Shown: piece after piece, positions 1 to 8,433 of the stretch
Numbering within the stretch: position 1 is the first letter of the stretch
Layout: the number at the start of each line of letters is the position of its first letter
NCBI GenBank assembly: GCA_002375495.1
Contig: DFLU01000005.1
Span: 62,001 to 126,000, forward strand
Source: Flavobacteriaceae bacterium UBA3611
Lineage (GTDB): Bacteria > Bacteroidota > Bacteroidia > Flavobacteriales > Flavobacteriaceae
DNA: 64,000 nucleotides
Direction: 5' to 3'
The notes under the pieces: generated by a model
Told to the model about the DNA's origin: nothing
Database searches by the model: none
What the model saw: only the letters and a program-made list of their open reading frames with translations
Translations under genes and position numbers: made by a program

Positions 1-821
1 ATCGGCATTACCCCAGAAGCATTCAACTTTAGAGGAATGAACTGACGTGCACCAAAAATATTCTTTTCATAACCACCACTGGCGGTACGGCGTGCATATT
101 GCACCGGAATCTTCCTCACGGCCATGACCAGCATGACACACGCAAGAATAATCACAAACCAAATCACCAATTCAATCAATACAAACATAATGCTGCTTGA
201 AGCAACTTCTTGCGCAAATGATTGAGGTAAGGTTGCAATAATACCCACCATAATTAAGATAGAGATACCATTTCCGATACCTTTATCTGTAATCTTTTCA
301 CCTAACCACATCGCGAAGATACAGCCGGTTACTAAAATGATTGTAGATGAAATATAAAACACAGGTGTTTTACCTAAAATAAATGCATCGGCAGGAACCC
401 CAAGGGCTTCTAGACCGAACAAATAACTAGGCGCCTGTACCAAACAGATACCGATGGTTAACCAACGGGTAATCTGTGTGATTTTCTTCCTTCCACTCTC
501 ACCTTCTTTCTGTAATTTCTGGAGATATGGAACAGCGATTTGCATTAACTGAACCACAATGGAAGCAGAGATATAAGGCATAATACCCAATGCAAAAACA
601 GAAGCATTTGCGAATGCACCTCCTGTAAAGGCATTTAATAATCCTCCAATTCCACCGGCATCAAAATTACCAGCAAATCCGCCCAATTTTGAAGCATCGA
701 TATTAGGCAATACTACTTGCGCACCAAATCGGTACACCAACAGTAGCCCAAGCGTAACCAAGATACGGTTACGGAGCTCCTCTATTTTCCAGACATTCTT
801 TAAGTTCTCGATAAATTTCAT
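1..821 (-). CDS. secY: Preprotein translocase subunit SecY, 3' end cut by window edge
   Basis: SecY is the channel subunit of the Sec translocase in the inner membrane. The reading frame starts at the ATG at 819-821 and runs off the left edge after about 273 codons, so the C-terminal part is missing. The translation begins MKFIENLKNVWKIEELRNR and shows the first transmembrane helix, the plug-like glycine-rich stretch, and further hydrophobic helices (for example GISILIMVGIIATLPQ). It follows rplO by 12 bp, the usual place of secY at the end of the spc operon. The frame is open but is absent from lists that need a closed ORF. Confidence 0.96.
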   Translation of the reverse strand, partial: MKFIENLKNVWKIEELRNRILVTLGLLLVYRFGAQVVLPNIDASKLGGFAGNFDAGGIGGLLNAFTGGAFANASVFALGIMPYISASIVVQLMQIAVPYLQKLQKEGESGRKKITQITRWLTIGICLVQAPSYLFGLEALGVPADAFILGKTPVFYISSTIILVTGCIFAMWLGEKITDKGIGNGISILIMVGIIATLPQSFAQEVASSSIMFVLIELVIWFVIILACVMLVMAVRKIPVQYARRTASGGYEKNIFGARQFIPLKLNASGVMP

Positions 822-833
822 CCGTATCTTATA

Positions 834-1286
834 TTACAATGTTATTGCTTCACCTCCAGCAGCTTCAATAGCTTCTTTTGCTGAGGCAGTAAACTTGTGT
901 GCAGATACTTTTAATTTAGCTTTTAATTCTCCTCTACCTAAAATCTTCACCATTTCATTTTTTCCGGCCAAACGTAGACTTACCAATGTATCGAAATCTA
1001 CTGTATCCTTAATTTTCTTGTCGTCAACCAACTGCTGAAGCGTATCAATGTTTACACCTTGATATTCTTTGCGGTTGATGTTCGTAAATCCGAATTTAGG
1101 AACACGACGTTGTAAAGGCATTTGACCACCTTCAAATCCGATTTTCTTAGAGTATCCAGAACGTGACTTCGCACCTTTGTGCCCACGGCCAGCTGTTCCT
1201 GCTTTACCAGAACCTTGGCCTCGCCCTAATCGTTTTCCCTCTCTATGGGTAGAACCTTCTGCAGGTTTTAAGTTACTTAAATCCAT
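834..1286 (-). CDS. rplO: 50S ribosomal protein L15 (uL15)
   Basis: Protein of 150 residues, normal length for bacterial L15. The glycine/arginine/lysine-rich N-terminus (GRGQGSGKAGTAGRGHKG) is the extended rRNA-binding tail of this family, followed by the globular C-terminal domain. It lies 10 bp downstream of rpmD and just before secY, as in most bacteria. Confidence 0.98.
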   Translation of the reverse strand: MDLSNLKPAEGSTHREGKRLGRGQGSGKAGTAGRGHKGAKSRSGYSKKIGFEGGQMPLQRRVPKFGFTNINRKEYQGVNIDTLQQLVDDKKIKDTVDFDTLVSLRLAGKNEMVKILGRGELKAKLKVSAHKFTASAKEAIEAAGGEAITL

Positions 1287-1296
1287 GTTGTATATC

Positions 1297-1476
1297 TTAA
1301 ACAGTTTCTACTGAAACCAAGTGTTTAACTTTATTTACCATACCAAGAATATTTGGCGTGTCTTCGTGCTCGATGGTCTGTCCGATCTTTTTAAGACCCA
1401 ACGCTTCAAGCGTTCTCTTTTGGTTCTTTGTGCGGTTGATTGCACTTTTCACCTTAGTTACTTTAATTTTTGCCAT
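1297..1476 (-). CDS. rpmD: 50S ribosomal protein L30 (uL30)
   Basis: A 59-residue frame from the ATG at 1474-1476 to the TAA at 1297-1299, too short for many ORF callers. The translation begins MAKIKVTKVKSAINRTKNQK and ends in KHLVSVETV. This is the size and sequence pattern of bacterial L30, and it sits between rpsE and rplO, its conserved position. It is separated from rpsE by 11 bp and from rplO by 10 bp. Confidence 0.96.
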   Translation of the reverse strand: MAKIKVTKVKSAINRTKNQKRTLEALGLKKIGQTIEHEDTPNILGMVNKVKHLVSVETV

Positions 1477-1487
1477 TTCTTTAGTAT

Positions 1488-2012
1488 TTATCCTTTATAT
1501 AATTTTTCCAAAGTAATACCACGTTGCTTGGCTACGGTCTCTGCACTACGCAACTGTAATAAAGCATCAAATGTTGCTTTTACCACGTTGTGTGGGTTAG
1601 ACGAACCTTGACTCTTTGATAATACATCGTGAACACCTACTGCTTCTAATACGGCACGTACTGCACCACCTGCGATCAAACCGGTACCTGGAGCTGCTGG
1701 CAAAAGATTCACTCTTGCTCCCCCATATTTACCTTTTTGTTCGTGTGGCAACGATGCTTTGTTCAAAGGAATACGAACCAAGTTTTTCTTAGCGTCTTCG
1801 ATAGCTTTGGCAATGGCACTAGCTACATCTTTCGACTTTCCTAGTCCTTGGCCAACTACACCGTTTTCATCTCCTACAACTACAATAGCTGAAAATCCGA
1901 AAGCACGACCACCTTTGGTTACCTTAGTAACACGTTGTACACCCACCAAACGGTCTTTTAATTCAAGACCTCCTGGTTTTACTGTTTCTACGTTTTTATA
2001 ATCTTGATACAT
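1488..2012 (-). CDS. rpsE: 30S ribosomal protein S5 (uS5)
   Basis: 174 residues. The N-terminal double-stranded-RNA-binding-like domain (around residues 20-85, with GRAFGFSAIVVVGDENG) is followed by the S5 C-terminal domain with PAAPGTGLIAGGAVRAVLE. S5 acts in decoding accuracy on the small subunit. The overlapping plus-strand frames in this span have no family features and are shadows. Confidence 0.98.
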   Translation of the reverse strand: MYQDYKNVETVKPGGLELKDRLVGVQRVTKVTKGGRAFGFSAIVVVGDENGVVGQGLGKSKDVASAIAKAIEDAKKNLVRIPLNKASLPHEQKGKYGGARVNLLPAAPGTGLIAGGAVRAVLEAVGVHDVLSKSQGSSNPHNVVKATFDALLQLRSAETVAKQRGITLEKLYKG

Positions 2013-2017
2013 ATTTC

Positions 2018-2374
2018 TTAGAATTTAAGGCCGCCTTCGCGTGCTCCTTCAGCTAATGATTTTACTCTTCCGTGGTATAGGTAACCTCCTCTGTCGAAAC
2101 TTACAGTTTCAACTCCAGCTTTGGTAGCTTTGTCGGCGATTGCCTTACCCACTAATTTTGCAGCTTCCACTTTGTTTACTTTGGAAGCGTCTATGTCTTT
2201 ATCTCTTGAAGATGCTGCAGTAATGGTTTTTCCATTTACATCGTCAATAAGTTGTGCATAGATCTCTTTATTACTTCTGTACACAGCCAAACGCGGACGC
2301 TCTGCTGTTCCTGAAACCGTTTTACGGATTCTAAATCGAATACGGTCTCTTCTATCGCTTTTTGATAATGCCAT
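2018..2374 (-). CDS. rplR: 50S ribosomal protein L18 (uL18)
   Basis: 118 residues, normal for L18, which binds 5S rRNA with L5 in the central protuberance. The basic N-terminus (KSDRRDRIRFRIRKTVSG) and the C-terminal FDRGGYLYHGRVKSLAEGAR signature are clear. Five base pairs separate it from rpsE. Confidence 0.98.
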   Translation of the reverse strand: MALSKSDRRDRIRFRIRKTVSGTAERPRLAVYRSNKEIYAQLIDDVNGKTITAASSRDKDIDASKVNKVEAAKLVGKAIADKATKAGVETVSFDRGGYLYHGRVKSLAEGAREGGLKF

Positions 2375-2385
2375 AACGTTATTTC

Positions 2386-2928
2386 TTATGCAGATTTACC
2401 TGCTTTTCTTCTAATGATTTCTCCAACAAACTTGATACCTTTTCCTTTGTAAGGTTCTGGCTTACGGAAGTTACGGATCTTAGCCGCTACTTGCCCAACC
2501 AATTGTTTGTCATGTGATGTTAATATTACGATTGGGTTTTTCCCTTTATCGCTAACGGTCTCAACTTTCACTTCTGGAGCAATGTCCAAAACGATATTGT
2601 GAGAGAAACCGATGGCCAAGTCTAATTTCTGACCTTGGTTACTTGCTCTGTACCCTACCCCTACTAACTCTAATTTCTTGGTCCATCCGTTAGACACACC
2701 TTCGATCATATTGTTAACAAGCGAGCGGTACAAACCGTGCTTTGCTCTGTGATCCTTTGCATCGCTAGGACGCTCTAAGATTACATTATTTTCTTCAACT
2801 TTTACGCTAACGTCAGAAAAATCCTGAGTTAACTCGCCTAATTTCCCTTTAACAGTAATCTTGTTGTCTTTTACATCAACTGTTACTCCTTCAGGAATCG
2901 CTACCGGGTTTTTACCTATTCTTGACAT
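2386..2928 (-). CDS. rplF: 50S ribosomal protein L6 (uL6)
   Basis: 180 residues with the two tandem alpha/beta domains of L6. The C-terminal signature PEPYKGKGIKFVGEIIRRK, which contacts the sarcin-ricin loop region, is intact. Operon position between rpsH and rplR is conserved. Confidence 0.98.
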   Translation of the reverse strand: MSRIGKNPVAIPEGVTVDVKDNKITVKGKLGELTQDFSDVSVKVEENNVILERPSDAKDHRAKHGLYRSLVNNMIEGVSNGWTKKLELVGVGYRASNQGQKLDLAIGFSHNIVLDIAPEVKVETVSDKGKNPIVILTSHDKQLVGQVAAKIRNFRKPEPYKGKGIKFVGEIIRRKAGKSA

Positions 2929-2949
2929 TTCTTTTTTGTCTTTAAATTT

Positions 2950-3351
2950 TTAGTAAACGTAACACAATACTTCTCCACCTACATTTTGGTTGGCTGCTTG
3001 CTTTCCTGTCATCACTCCTGCTGAAGTTGAAACAATAGCAATACCTAAACCGTTTAAGATACGTGGCATTTCTGAAGCACCTGCATACTTACGTAAACCG
3101 GGTGTACTTATTCTTTGCATTCTTTTGATCACTGGATCTTTCGTAAGCTTATCGTATTTTAAAGCGATTTTGATGGTTCCTTGCGGGCCATTGTCGTCTT
3201 CAAATTTGTAGCTCAAGATAAAACCTTGATCAAATAAGATTTTTGTAATCTCTTTTTTAAGATTTGAAGCGGGCACCTCTACTACGCGGTGTCCAGCTTT
3301 CACTGCGTTTCTAACTCTTGTTAGAAAATCTGCGATTGGATCTGTTGTCAT
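2950..3351 (-). CDS. rpsH: 30S ribosomal protein S8 (uS8)
   Basis: 133 residues beginning MTTDPIADFLTRVRNA, the standard S8 N-terminus, and carrying the STSAGVMTGKQAANQNVGGE C-terminal region. S8 binds helix 21 of 16S rRNA and in other bacteria represses the spc operon; no leader for this is obvious here. The 67-bp gap to rpsN is the largest inside the spc part of the cluster. Confidence 0.98.
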   Translation of the reverse strand: MTTDPIADFLTRVRNAVKAGHRVVEVPASNLKKEITKILFDQGFILSYKFEDDNGPQGTIKIALKYDKLTKDPVIKRMQRISTPGLRKYAGASEMPRILNGLGIAIVSTSAGVMTGKQAANQNVGGEVLCYVY

Positions 3352-3418
3352 TTATGTTAATTTCGGAAGTGGTTTTCATCCCGATTACTTTCGAGATAAA
3401 CCTTCATCCAGTTAATAC

Positions 3419-3688
3419 TTACCAGCTTGCCTTACGAACTCCTGGAATTAATCCTTGGTTTGCCATTTCACGGAACATTACACGTGAAATACCGAACACT
3501 CTCATATATCCTTTTGGACGTCCTGTTAATTTACAACGGTTGTGTTGACGAACAGGAGAGGCGTTCTTTGGCAATTTCTGCAATGCCTCATAGTCGCCTG
3601 CTTCTTTCAAAGCTTTACGCTTTTCAGCATATTTAGCAACCATTTTAGCTCTTTTGCGCTCACGCGCTTTCATTGATTCTTTAGCCAT
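3419..3688 (-). CDS. rpsN: 30S ribosomal protein S14 (uS14), zinc-free type
   Basis: 89 residues, the long form of S14. Only one cysteine is present (RQHNRCKLTGRPKGYMR), so the four-cysteine zinc site of the short form is absent and this is the C-minus type. It lies 3 bp downstream of rplE. Confidence 0.97.
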   Translation of the reverse strand: MAKESMKARERKRAKMVAKYAEKRKALKEAGDYEALQKLPKNASPVRQHNRCKLTGRPKGYMRVFGISRVMFREMANQGLIPGVRKASW

Positions 3689-3691
3689 CTC

Positions 3692-4243
3692 TTAGTTCTT
3701 TTTAAAAGGTAATCCTAATTCAGTTAATAATGATTTTGCTTCTTTATCGGTATCTGCTGAAGTTACAAATGTGATGTTCATCCCTTCAATTTTCTTTACC
3801 TTATCAATATTGATTTCAGGAAAGATAATCTGCTCGGTGATTCCCATACTGTAGTTTCCTCTACCGTCGAAACCGGTTGCATTAATACCTGTAAAATCAC
3901 GTACGTTAGGCAATGCACTTGTAATAAGTCTGTCTAAAAACTCATACATACGTTCACCACGCAGTGTTACTTTGGCTCCAATTGGCATACCTTTACGTAA
4001 TTTAAAGGTTGCAACATCTTTTTTCGACATGGTTGCAATTGCTCTCTGACCAGTGATGTGAGACAACTCATCAACAGAGTTATCGATCAATTTCTTGTCA
4101 GATACTGCAGCTCCAACACCACGAGATACTACAATGCACTCTAGTTTTGGAACTTGCATTACATTTTTGTAACCAAATTCGTCTGTAAGAGCATTCATTA
4201 CTCTGCTCTTGTATTCTTCCTTAAGTCTTGGTGTATATGCCAT
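3692..4243 (-). CDS. rplE: 50S ribosomal protein L5 (uL5)
   Basis: 183 residues with the L5 signature near the N-terminus (PKLECIVVSRGVGAAVSD) and the C-terminal IFPEINIDKVKKIEGMNI segment. L5 binds 5S rRNA and P-site tRNA in the central protuberance. Spacing to rplX is 2 bp. Confidence 0.98.
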   Translation of the reverse strand: MAYTPRLKEEYKSRVMNALTDEFGYKNVMQVPKLECIVVSRGVGAAVSDKKLIDNSVDELSHITGQRAIATMSKKDVATFKLRKGMPIGAKVTLRGERMYEFLDRLITSALPNVRDFTGINATGFDGRGNYSMGITEQIIFPEINIDKVKKIEGMNITFVTSADTDKEAKSLLTELGLPFKKN

Positions 4244-4245
4244 AA

Positions 4246-4560
4246 CTATAATACTTGATTCGATTTTTTAGAAAATCGTACTTTTTTACCATCTTCCATT
4301 CTATATCCTACACGTGTAGCATCTCCAGATTTAGGATCTACCAACGACAGGTTAGAAATATGAATTGGAGCTTCTTTTTCTGTAATTCCACCTTGAGGAT
4401 TCGCCGCACTTGGCTTCTCGTGTTTCTTTACGGTATTTACTCCTTCTACTATTGCTTTGTTCTTCTCAGCATCTACACGCAATACCTTACCTTCAGAACC
4501 TTTGTGGTCTCCTGCAGTAACAACTACGGTATCTCCTGATTTTATTTTAAGCTTTCCCAT
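4246..4560 (-). CDS. rplX: 50S ribosomal protein L24 (uL24)
   Basis: 104 residues with a KOW motif at the N-terminus (KIKSGDTVVVTAGDHKGSEG) and the KPSAANPQGGITEKEAPIHI segment typical of L24, an assembly initiator at the exit-tunnel side of 23S rRNA. It lies between rplN and rplE. Confidence 0.98.
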   Translation of the reverse strand: MGKLKIKSGDTVVVTAGDHKGSEGKVLRVDAEKNKAIVEGVNTVKKHEKPSAANPQGGITEKEAPIHISNLSLVDPKSGDATRVGYRMEDGKKVRFSKKSNQVL

Positions 4561-4572
4561 TTCGTTATCGTA

Positions 4573-4941
4573 TTAAAGCACTTCAGGTGCTAATGATACT
4601 ATTTTCATAAATTGTTTGTCACGAAGCTCTCTTGCAACAGGCCCGAATACACGCGTACCTCTCATCTCCCCTTGTGGGTTCAACAATACACAAGCATTGT
4701 CGTCGAAACGGATGTACGATCCATCAGGTCTTCTAACTTCTTTTACCGTACGAACTACTACTGCTGTAGATACAGTTCCTTTTTTTACGGTTCCGTTAGG
4801 CGTTGCTTCTTTTACGGTAACAACAATTTTGTCTCCAATAGAAGCATAACGCTTCTTTGTTCCTCCCAATACACGGATGGTAAGCACCTCTTTGGCACCT
4901 GTATTATCCGCCACTCTAAGTCTTGATTCTTGTTGTAACAT
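4573..4941 (-). CDS. rplN: 50S ribosomal protein L14 (uL14)
   Basis: 122 residues starting MLQQESRLRVADNTGAKEVL, the strongly conserved L14 N-terminus, and ending MKIVSLAPEVL. L14 forms part of intersubunit bridge B8. rpsQ ends 2 bp upstream of its start. Confidence 0.98.
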   Translation of the reverse strand: MLQQESRLRVADNTGAKEVLTIRVLGGTKKRYASIGDKIVVTVKEATPNGTVKKGTVSTAVVVRTVKEVRRPDGSYIRFDDNACVLLNPQGEMRGTRVFGPVARELRDKQFMKIVSLAPEVL

Positions 4942-4943
4942 AA

Positions 4944-5204
4944 TTACTTCGCTCTTTCAATTATTTCTACTAGTCTCCAACATTTAGTTTTACTTAAAGG
5001 TCGTGTTTCCATGATCTTTACAGTATCACCTTCGTTGCAGTCGTTTTTCTCGTCGTGTGCTACGTATTTCTTCGTTTTCAAAACGAATTTTCCATACATA
5101 GGGTGCTTTACTTTTTTCACCTCTGCAACTACAATAGATTTCTCCATTTTGTTACTGGTTACTACACCGATACGTTCTTTTCTTAAGTTTCTTTTTACTT
5201 CCAT
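4944..5204 (-). CDS. rpsQ: 30S ribosomal protein S17 (uS17)
   Basis: 86 residues with an OB-fold and the family pattern KIMETRPLSKTKCWRLVEI. The RKERIGVVTSNKMEKSIVV N-terminus is also typical. It lies between rpmC and rplN. Confidence 0.97.
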   Translation of the reverse strand: MEVKRNLRKERIGVVTSNKMEKSIVVAEVKKVKHPMYGKFVLKTKKYVAHDEKNDCNEGDTVKIMETRPLSKTKCWRLVEIIERAK

Positions 5205-5218
5205 CTTTCAGCTTGGTA

Positions 5219-5410
5219 CTATTGTACTTCTCTTTTAGTTAGTTCTGTCGCAATTCTGGCAATCGCTCTTCTGTGAGCTCTTAACTGAATTGGATTTTCC
5301 AACGGTGAAATGGTATGTGCCATTTTAAGGTTTGCGAATGCCTGTCTGTTTTCAGCTAAAGCCTCTTGCAAATCTGCTGTTGATGCTTCTTTTATTTCTG
5401 ATTGTTTCAT
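5219..5410 (-). CDS. rpmC: 50S ribosomal protein L29 (uL29)
   Basis: 63 residues, a small two-helix protein at the tunnel exit that provides part of the docking site for trigger factor and SRP. The segment NPIQLRAHRRAIARIATEL matches the family signature. It lies 11 bp after rplP. Confidence 0.97.
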   Translation of the reverse strand: MKQSEIKEASTADLQEALAENRQAFANLKMAHTISPLENPIQLRAHRRAIARIATELTKREVQ

Positions 5411-5421
5411 CTTTATAAAAA

Positions 5422-5841
5422 TTAAGCTTGATAATCTCTAGACACGATAAACTTAGTTTTCACCGGCAATTTCTGAGCTGCTAAACGAAGTGCCTCTTTG
5501 GCTGTATCTAACGATACTCCTGAAACTTCGAATAATACTCTACCTGGCTTCACTACAGCTGCCCAATATTCAACGGCACCTTTTCCTTTACCCATACGAA
5601 CCTCAAGAGGTTTTTTGGTAATAGGTTTGTCTGGAAATATCATAATCCAGATAGACCCTTCCCTTTTCATATAACGGGTGGCAGCAATACGTGCAGCTTC
5701 AATCTGACGTGCTGTCAAGAAATTTGAATCTAAAGATTTAATACCAAAAGTACCATAGGCTAACTGGTTTCCTCTACCAGCGTTCCCTTTCATACGGCCC
5801 TTTTGTTGTTTACGGTACTTTGTTCTTTTAGGTTGTAACAT
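5422..5841 (-). CDS. rplP: 50S ribosomal protein L16 (uL16)
   Basis: 139 residues beginning MLQPKRTKYRKQQKGRMKGN. The family signatures RQIEAARIAATRYMKREG and GKGKGAVEYWAAVVKPGR are both present. L16 helps to shape the A-site region of the large subunit. Confidence 0.98.
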   Translation of the reverse strand: MLQPKRTKYRKQQKGRMKGNAGRGNQLAYGTFGIKSLDSNFLTARQIEAARIAATRYMKREGSIWIMIFPDKPITKKPLEVRMGKGKGAVEYWAAVVKPGRVLFEVSGVSLDTAKEALRLAAQKLPVKTKFIVSRDYQA

Positions 5842-5861
5842 TTGTTCTGTTCTTTAAAAAA

Positions 5862-6581
5862 TTACTTTCTGTTACGACGTGATTTGTTACCACCTCGGCC
5901 AGAACCGCCTTTTCCACCTTTCTTGGTTAAACCAACCAATGGAGAAAGCTCTCTTTTACCATATACTTCACCTTTCATGATCCATACTTTTACACCCAAT
6001 CTACCATAGGTAGTGTGTGCTTCAACTAAAGCATAGTCAATATCGGCTCTAAATGTACTCAACGGAATACGTCCATCTTTGTACGCTTCACTACGCGCCA
6101 TTTCAGCACCGTTCAAACGTCCAGAGATTTGGATTTTGATTCCCTCAGCATTCATACGCATTGCAGCCGCAATCGCCATTTTAATCGCACGACGGTACGA
6201 GATTCTGTTCTCGATCTGTCTTGCAACACTACTAGCAACCAAGTAAGCATCTAATTCTGGACGCTTAATTTCGTGAATGTTGATTTGTACTTCCTTCCCG
6301 GTAATTTTCTTAAGTTCTTCTTTCAACTTGTCTACTTCCTGACCACCTTTCCCGATAATGATACCTGGTCTTGCAGTAGTAATAGTAACGGTTACAAGCT
6401 TAAGCGTACGCTCAATAATTACTCTTGACACACTAGCTTTACTTAAACGAGCGTGAACATATTTTCTAATCTTGTCGTCTTCGGCCAATTTGTCGCCGTA
6501 GTCGTTTCCTCCGTACCAGTTGGATTCCCATCCTCTAATGATACCTAAGCGATTCCCGATTGGATTTGTTTTCTGTCCCAT
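5862..6581 (-). CDS. rpsC: 30S ribosomal protein S3 (uS3)
   Basis: 239 residues. The KH type 2 domain carries the GIIIGKGGQEVDKLKEELK loop (about residues 75-95), and the C-terminal S3 domain has the conserved ISGRLNGAEMARSE segment. The tail is very basic and glycine-rich. S3 forms the mRNA entry channel with S4 and S5. Confidence 0.98.
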   Translation of the reverse strand: MGQKTNPIGNRLGIIRGWESNWYGGNDYGDKLAEDDKIRKYVHARLSKASVSRVIIERTLKLVTVTITTARPGIIIGKGGQEVDKLKEELKKITGKEVQINIHEIKRPELDAYLVASSVARQIENRISYRRAIKMAIAAAMRMNAEGIKIQISGRLNGAEMARSEAYKDGRIPLSTFRADIDYALVEAHTTYGRLGVKVWIMKGEVYGKRELSPLVGLTKKGGKGGSGRGGNKSRRNRK

Positions 6582-6587
6582 CTAAAT

Positions 6588-6995
6588 TTAGCTTTGTGTG
6601 TTATCGTTAGCTCCTAAAACCAGTGTAACGTGGTTAGAGCGTTTTCTAATTCTGTGCGCGCGACCCTGTGGTGCTGGACGAAGTCTTTTTAACATCGTAC
6701 CACCATCTACACGAATCTCTTTAATAAAAAGATCTGCATCTTCAATAGAAGCCTCTTCGTTTTTTGCTTGCCAGTTTGCAATGGCAGACAACAACAGTTT
6801 TTCCAAACGTCCTGACGCTTCTTTTTTGCTGAATCTCAATATATTGAGCGCTGTATCTATTTTTTCACCGCGAATTAAGTCTGCGACCAAACGCATCTTT
6901 CTTGGTGATGTAGGGCAATTGTTCAATTTAGCGAAGTATTGTGTCTTCTTCGCTTCCTTGATTGCTTCTGCTCTTTCTCTTTTACGAACTCCCAT
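6588..6995 (-). CDS. rplV: 50S ribosomal protein L22 (uL22)
   Basis: 135 residues with the L22 pattern SPRKMRLVADLIRGEKID and the long beta-hairpin region RPAPQGRAHRIRKRSNHVTL that lines the peptide exit tunnel and is the site of macrolide-resistance changes in other bacteria. No alteration can be judged without an alignment. Confidence 0.98.
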   Translation of the reverse strand: MGVRKRERAEAIKEAKKTQYFAKLNNCPTSPRKMRLVADLIRGEKIDTALNILRFSKKEASGRLEKLLLSAIANWQAKNEEASIEDADLFIKEIRVDGGTMLKRLRPAPQGRAHRIRKRSNHVTLVLGANDNTQS

Positions 6996-7001
6996 GGCCT
7001 A

Positions 7002-7280
7002 TTATTTTTTTCCTTTGTTTTTAGCACCTGCGTGACCACGGAATGATCTTGTAGGTGAAAATTCGCCTAATTTATGTCCTACCATGTTCTCAGTTACATA
7101 TACAGGAACAAATTGTTTCCCGTTGTGCACTGCGATGGTTTGTCCTACAAAATCCGGAGTAATCATTGAAGCTCTTGACCAAGTTTTGATCACGGTCTTC
7201 TTATTTCCCTCTACATTTTGCTGTACTTTTCTATCTAACTTGTAGTGAACGTACGGTCCTTTTTTTAACGATCTTGCCAT
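7002..7280 (-). CDS. rpsS: 30S ribosomal protein S19 (uS19)
   Basis: 92 residues starting MARSLKKGPYVHYKL, with the signature HNGKQFVPVYVTENMVGHKL and the GEFSPTRSFRGHAG tail. S19 pairs with S13 in the head of the small subunit. Confidence 0.98.
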   Translation of the reverse strand: MARSLKKGPYVHYKLDRKVQQNVEGNKKTVIKTWSRASMITPDFVGQTIAVHNGKQFVPVYVTENMVGHKLGEFSPTRSFRGHAGAKNKGKK

Positions 7281-7283
7281 AGC

Positions 7284-8108
7284 TTATTTCTTTCTACGTT
7301 CGATTATATACTTATTACTTGCCTTCGTTCTAGAACGGGTCTTGTATCCTTTAGATGGAACACCATTTCTTGAACGTGGGTGACCTCCTGAAGATTTCCC
7401 TTCACCACCACCCATTGGGTGATCTACTGGGTTCATCACTACAGGTCTAGTACGTGGACGACGGCCCAACCATCTAGATCTACCTGCTTTACCACCTACT
7501 AACAACTGATGGTCACTATTACTAACAGCACCGATAGTTGCCATACATGTAGTTAGCACCATTCTGGTTTCACCAGATGGCAACTTTACAGTAGCATATT
7601 TTCCTTCACGCGCCATTAACTGTGCAAATGCACCAGCACTACGCGCCATAACGGCACCTTGGCCTGGACGTAGTTCTATACAAGAAATAATAGTACCTAA
7701 TGGAATATTTGCAAGGGTCATTGCATTTCCAATTTCTGGAGCAGTTTGCTCACCAGAAACTATATTTTGACCCACTTGAAGTCCGTTCTGAGCAATTACA
7801 TATCGCTTTTCACCATCTTGGTAATTTACCAATGCGATGAACGCAGTACGGTTCGGATCGTATTCGATTGTTGCAACAGTAGCAGGAATTCCGTGCTTGT
7901 CGCGTTTAAAATCGATAATTCTGTAACGTTTTTTATGACCTCCACCAATGTAGCGCATGGTCATTTTTCCTCGATTGTTTCTACCACCAGAACGTTTTTT
8001 CGGAGCTAATAAACTTTTCTCCGGCTTATCAGTTGTTATGGCATCGTAACCATTTACAACTCTAAAACGCTGTCCTGGGGTGATAGGTTTTAATTTTCTT
8101 ACTGACAT
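7284..8108 (-). CDS. rplB: 50S ribosomal protein L2 (uL2)
   Basis: 274 residues with the OB-fold and SH3-like domains. The peptidyl-transferase-centre loop MNPVDHPMGGGEGKSSGG, including the conserved histidine, is intact. rpsS starts 3 bp further on. Confidence 0.99.
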   Translation of the reverse strand: MSVRKLKPITPGQRFRVVNGYDAITTDKPEKSLLAPKKRSGGRNNRGKMTMRYIGGGHKKRYRIIDFKRDKHGIPATVATIEYDPNRTAFIALVNYQDGEKRYVIAQNGLQVGQNIVSGEQTAPEIGNAMTLANIPLGTIISCIELRPGQGAVMARSAGAFAQLMAREGKYATVKLPSGETRMVLTTCMATIGAVSNSDHQLLVGGKAGRSRWLGRRPRTRPVVMNPVDHPMGGGEGKSSGGHPRSRNGVPSKGYKTRSRTKASNKYIIERRKK

Positions 8109-8135
8109 TTTTGTCTAATTTATTGTAAGCTGGGC

Positions 8136-8426
8136 TTACAAATTGTTGTAAAAATCTATTGTATCACCTTCCGCCACCTGTACAATTGCCTTTTTATAGG
8201 CATTTGTTTTACCAGTTTGAACGCCAGTTTTCGTATAACGAGTACGACGATCTGGGCGGACATTCATTGTGCGAACTTTTTCAACAGAAACTCCGTAAGT
8301 GGCCTCAACCGCTTTCTTGATTTCTACCTTATTCGCCTTTGGGTTTACCACGAAACCATATCGGTTATTCAACTCCGCATCGGTTGTGGCTTTTTCCGTA
8401 ATAATAGGTTTTATTAAGATATTCAT
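8136..8426 (-). CDS. rplW: 50S ribosomal protein L23 (uL23)
   Basis: 96 residues. It begins MNILIKPIITEKATTDAE and shows the core pattern ANKVEIKKAVEATYGVSVEK. L23 sits at the tunnel exit and docks trigger factor and SRP. It lies 7 bp after rplD. Confidence 0.97.
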   Translation of the reverse strand: MNILIKPIITEKATTDAELNNRYGFVVNPKANKVEIKKAVEATYGVSVEKVRTMNVRPDRRTRYTKTGVQTGKTNAYKKAIVQVAEGDTIDFYNNL

Positions 8427-8433
8427 CTTGCTT

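Noticed and set aside
1321..1611. Plus-strand open frame of 96 codons across rpmD and rpsE
   Set aside because: It lies antisense to conserved ribosomal protein genes and shows no family features.
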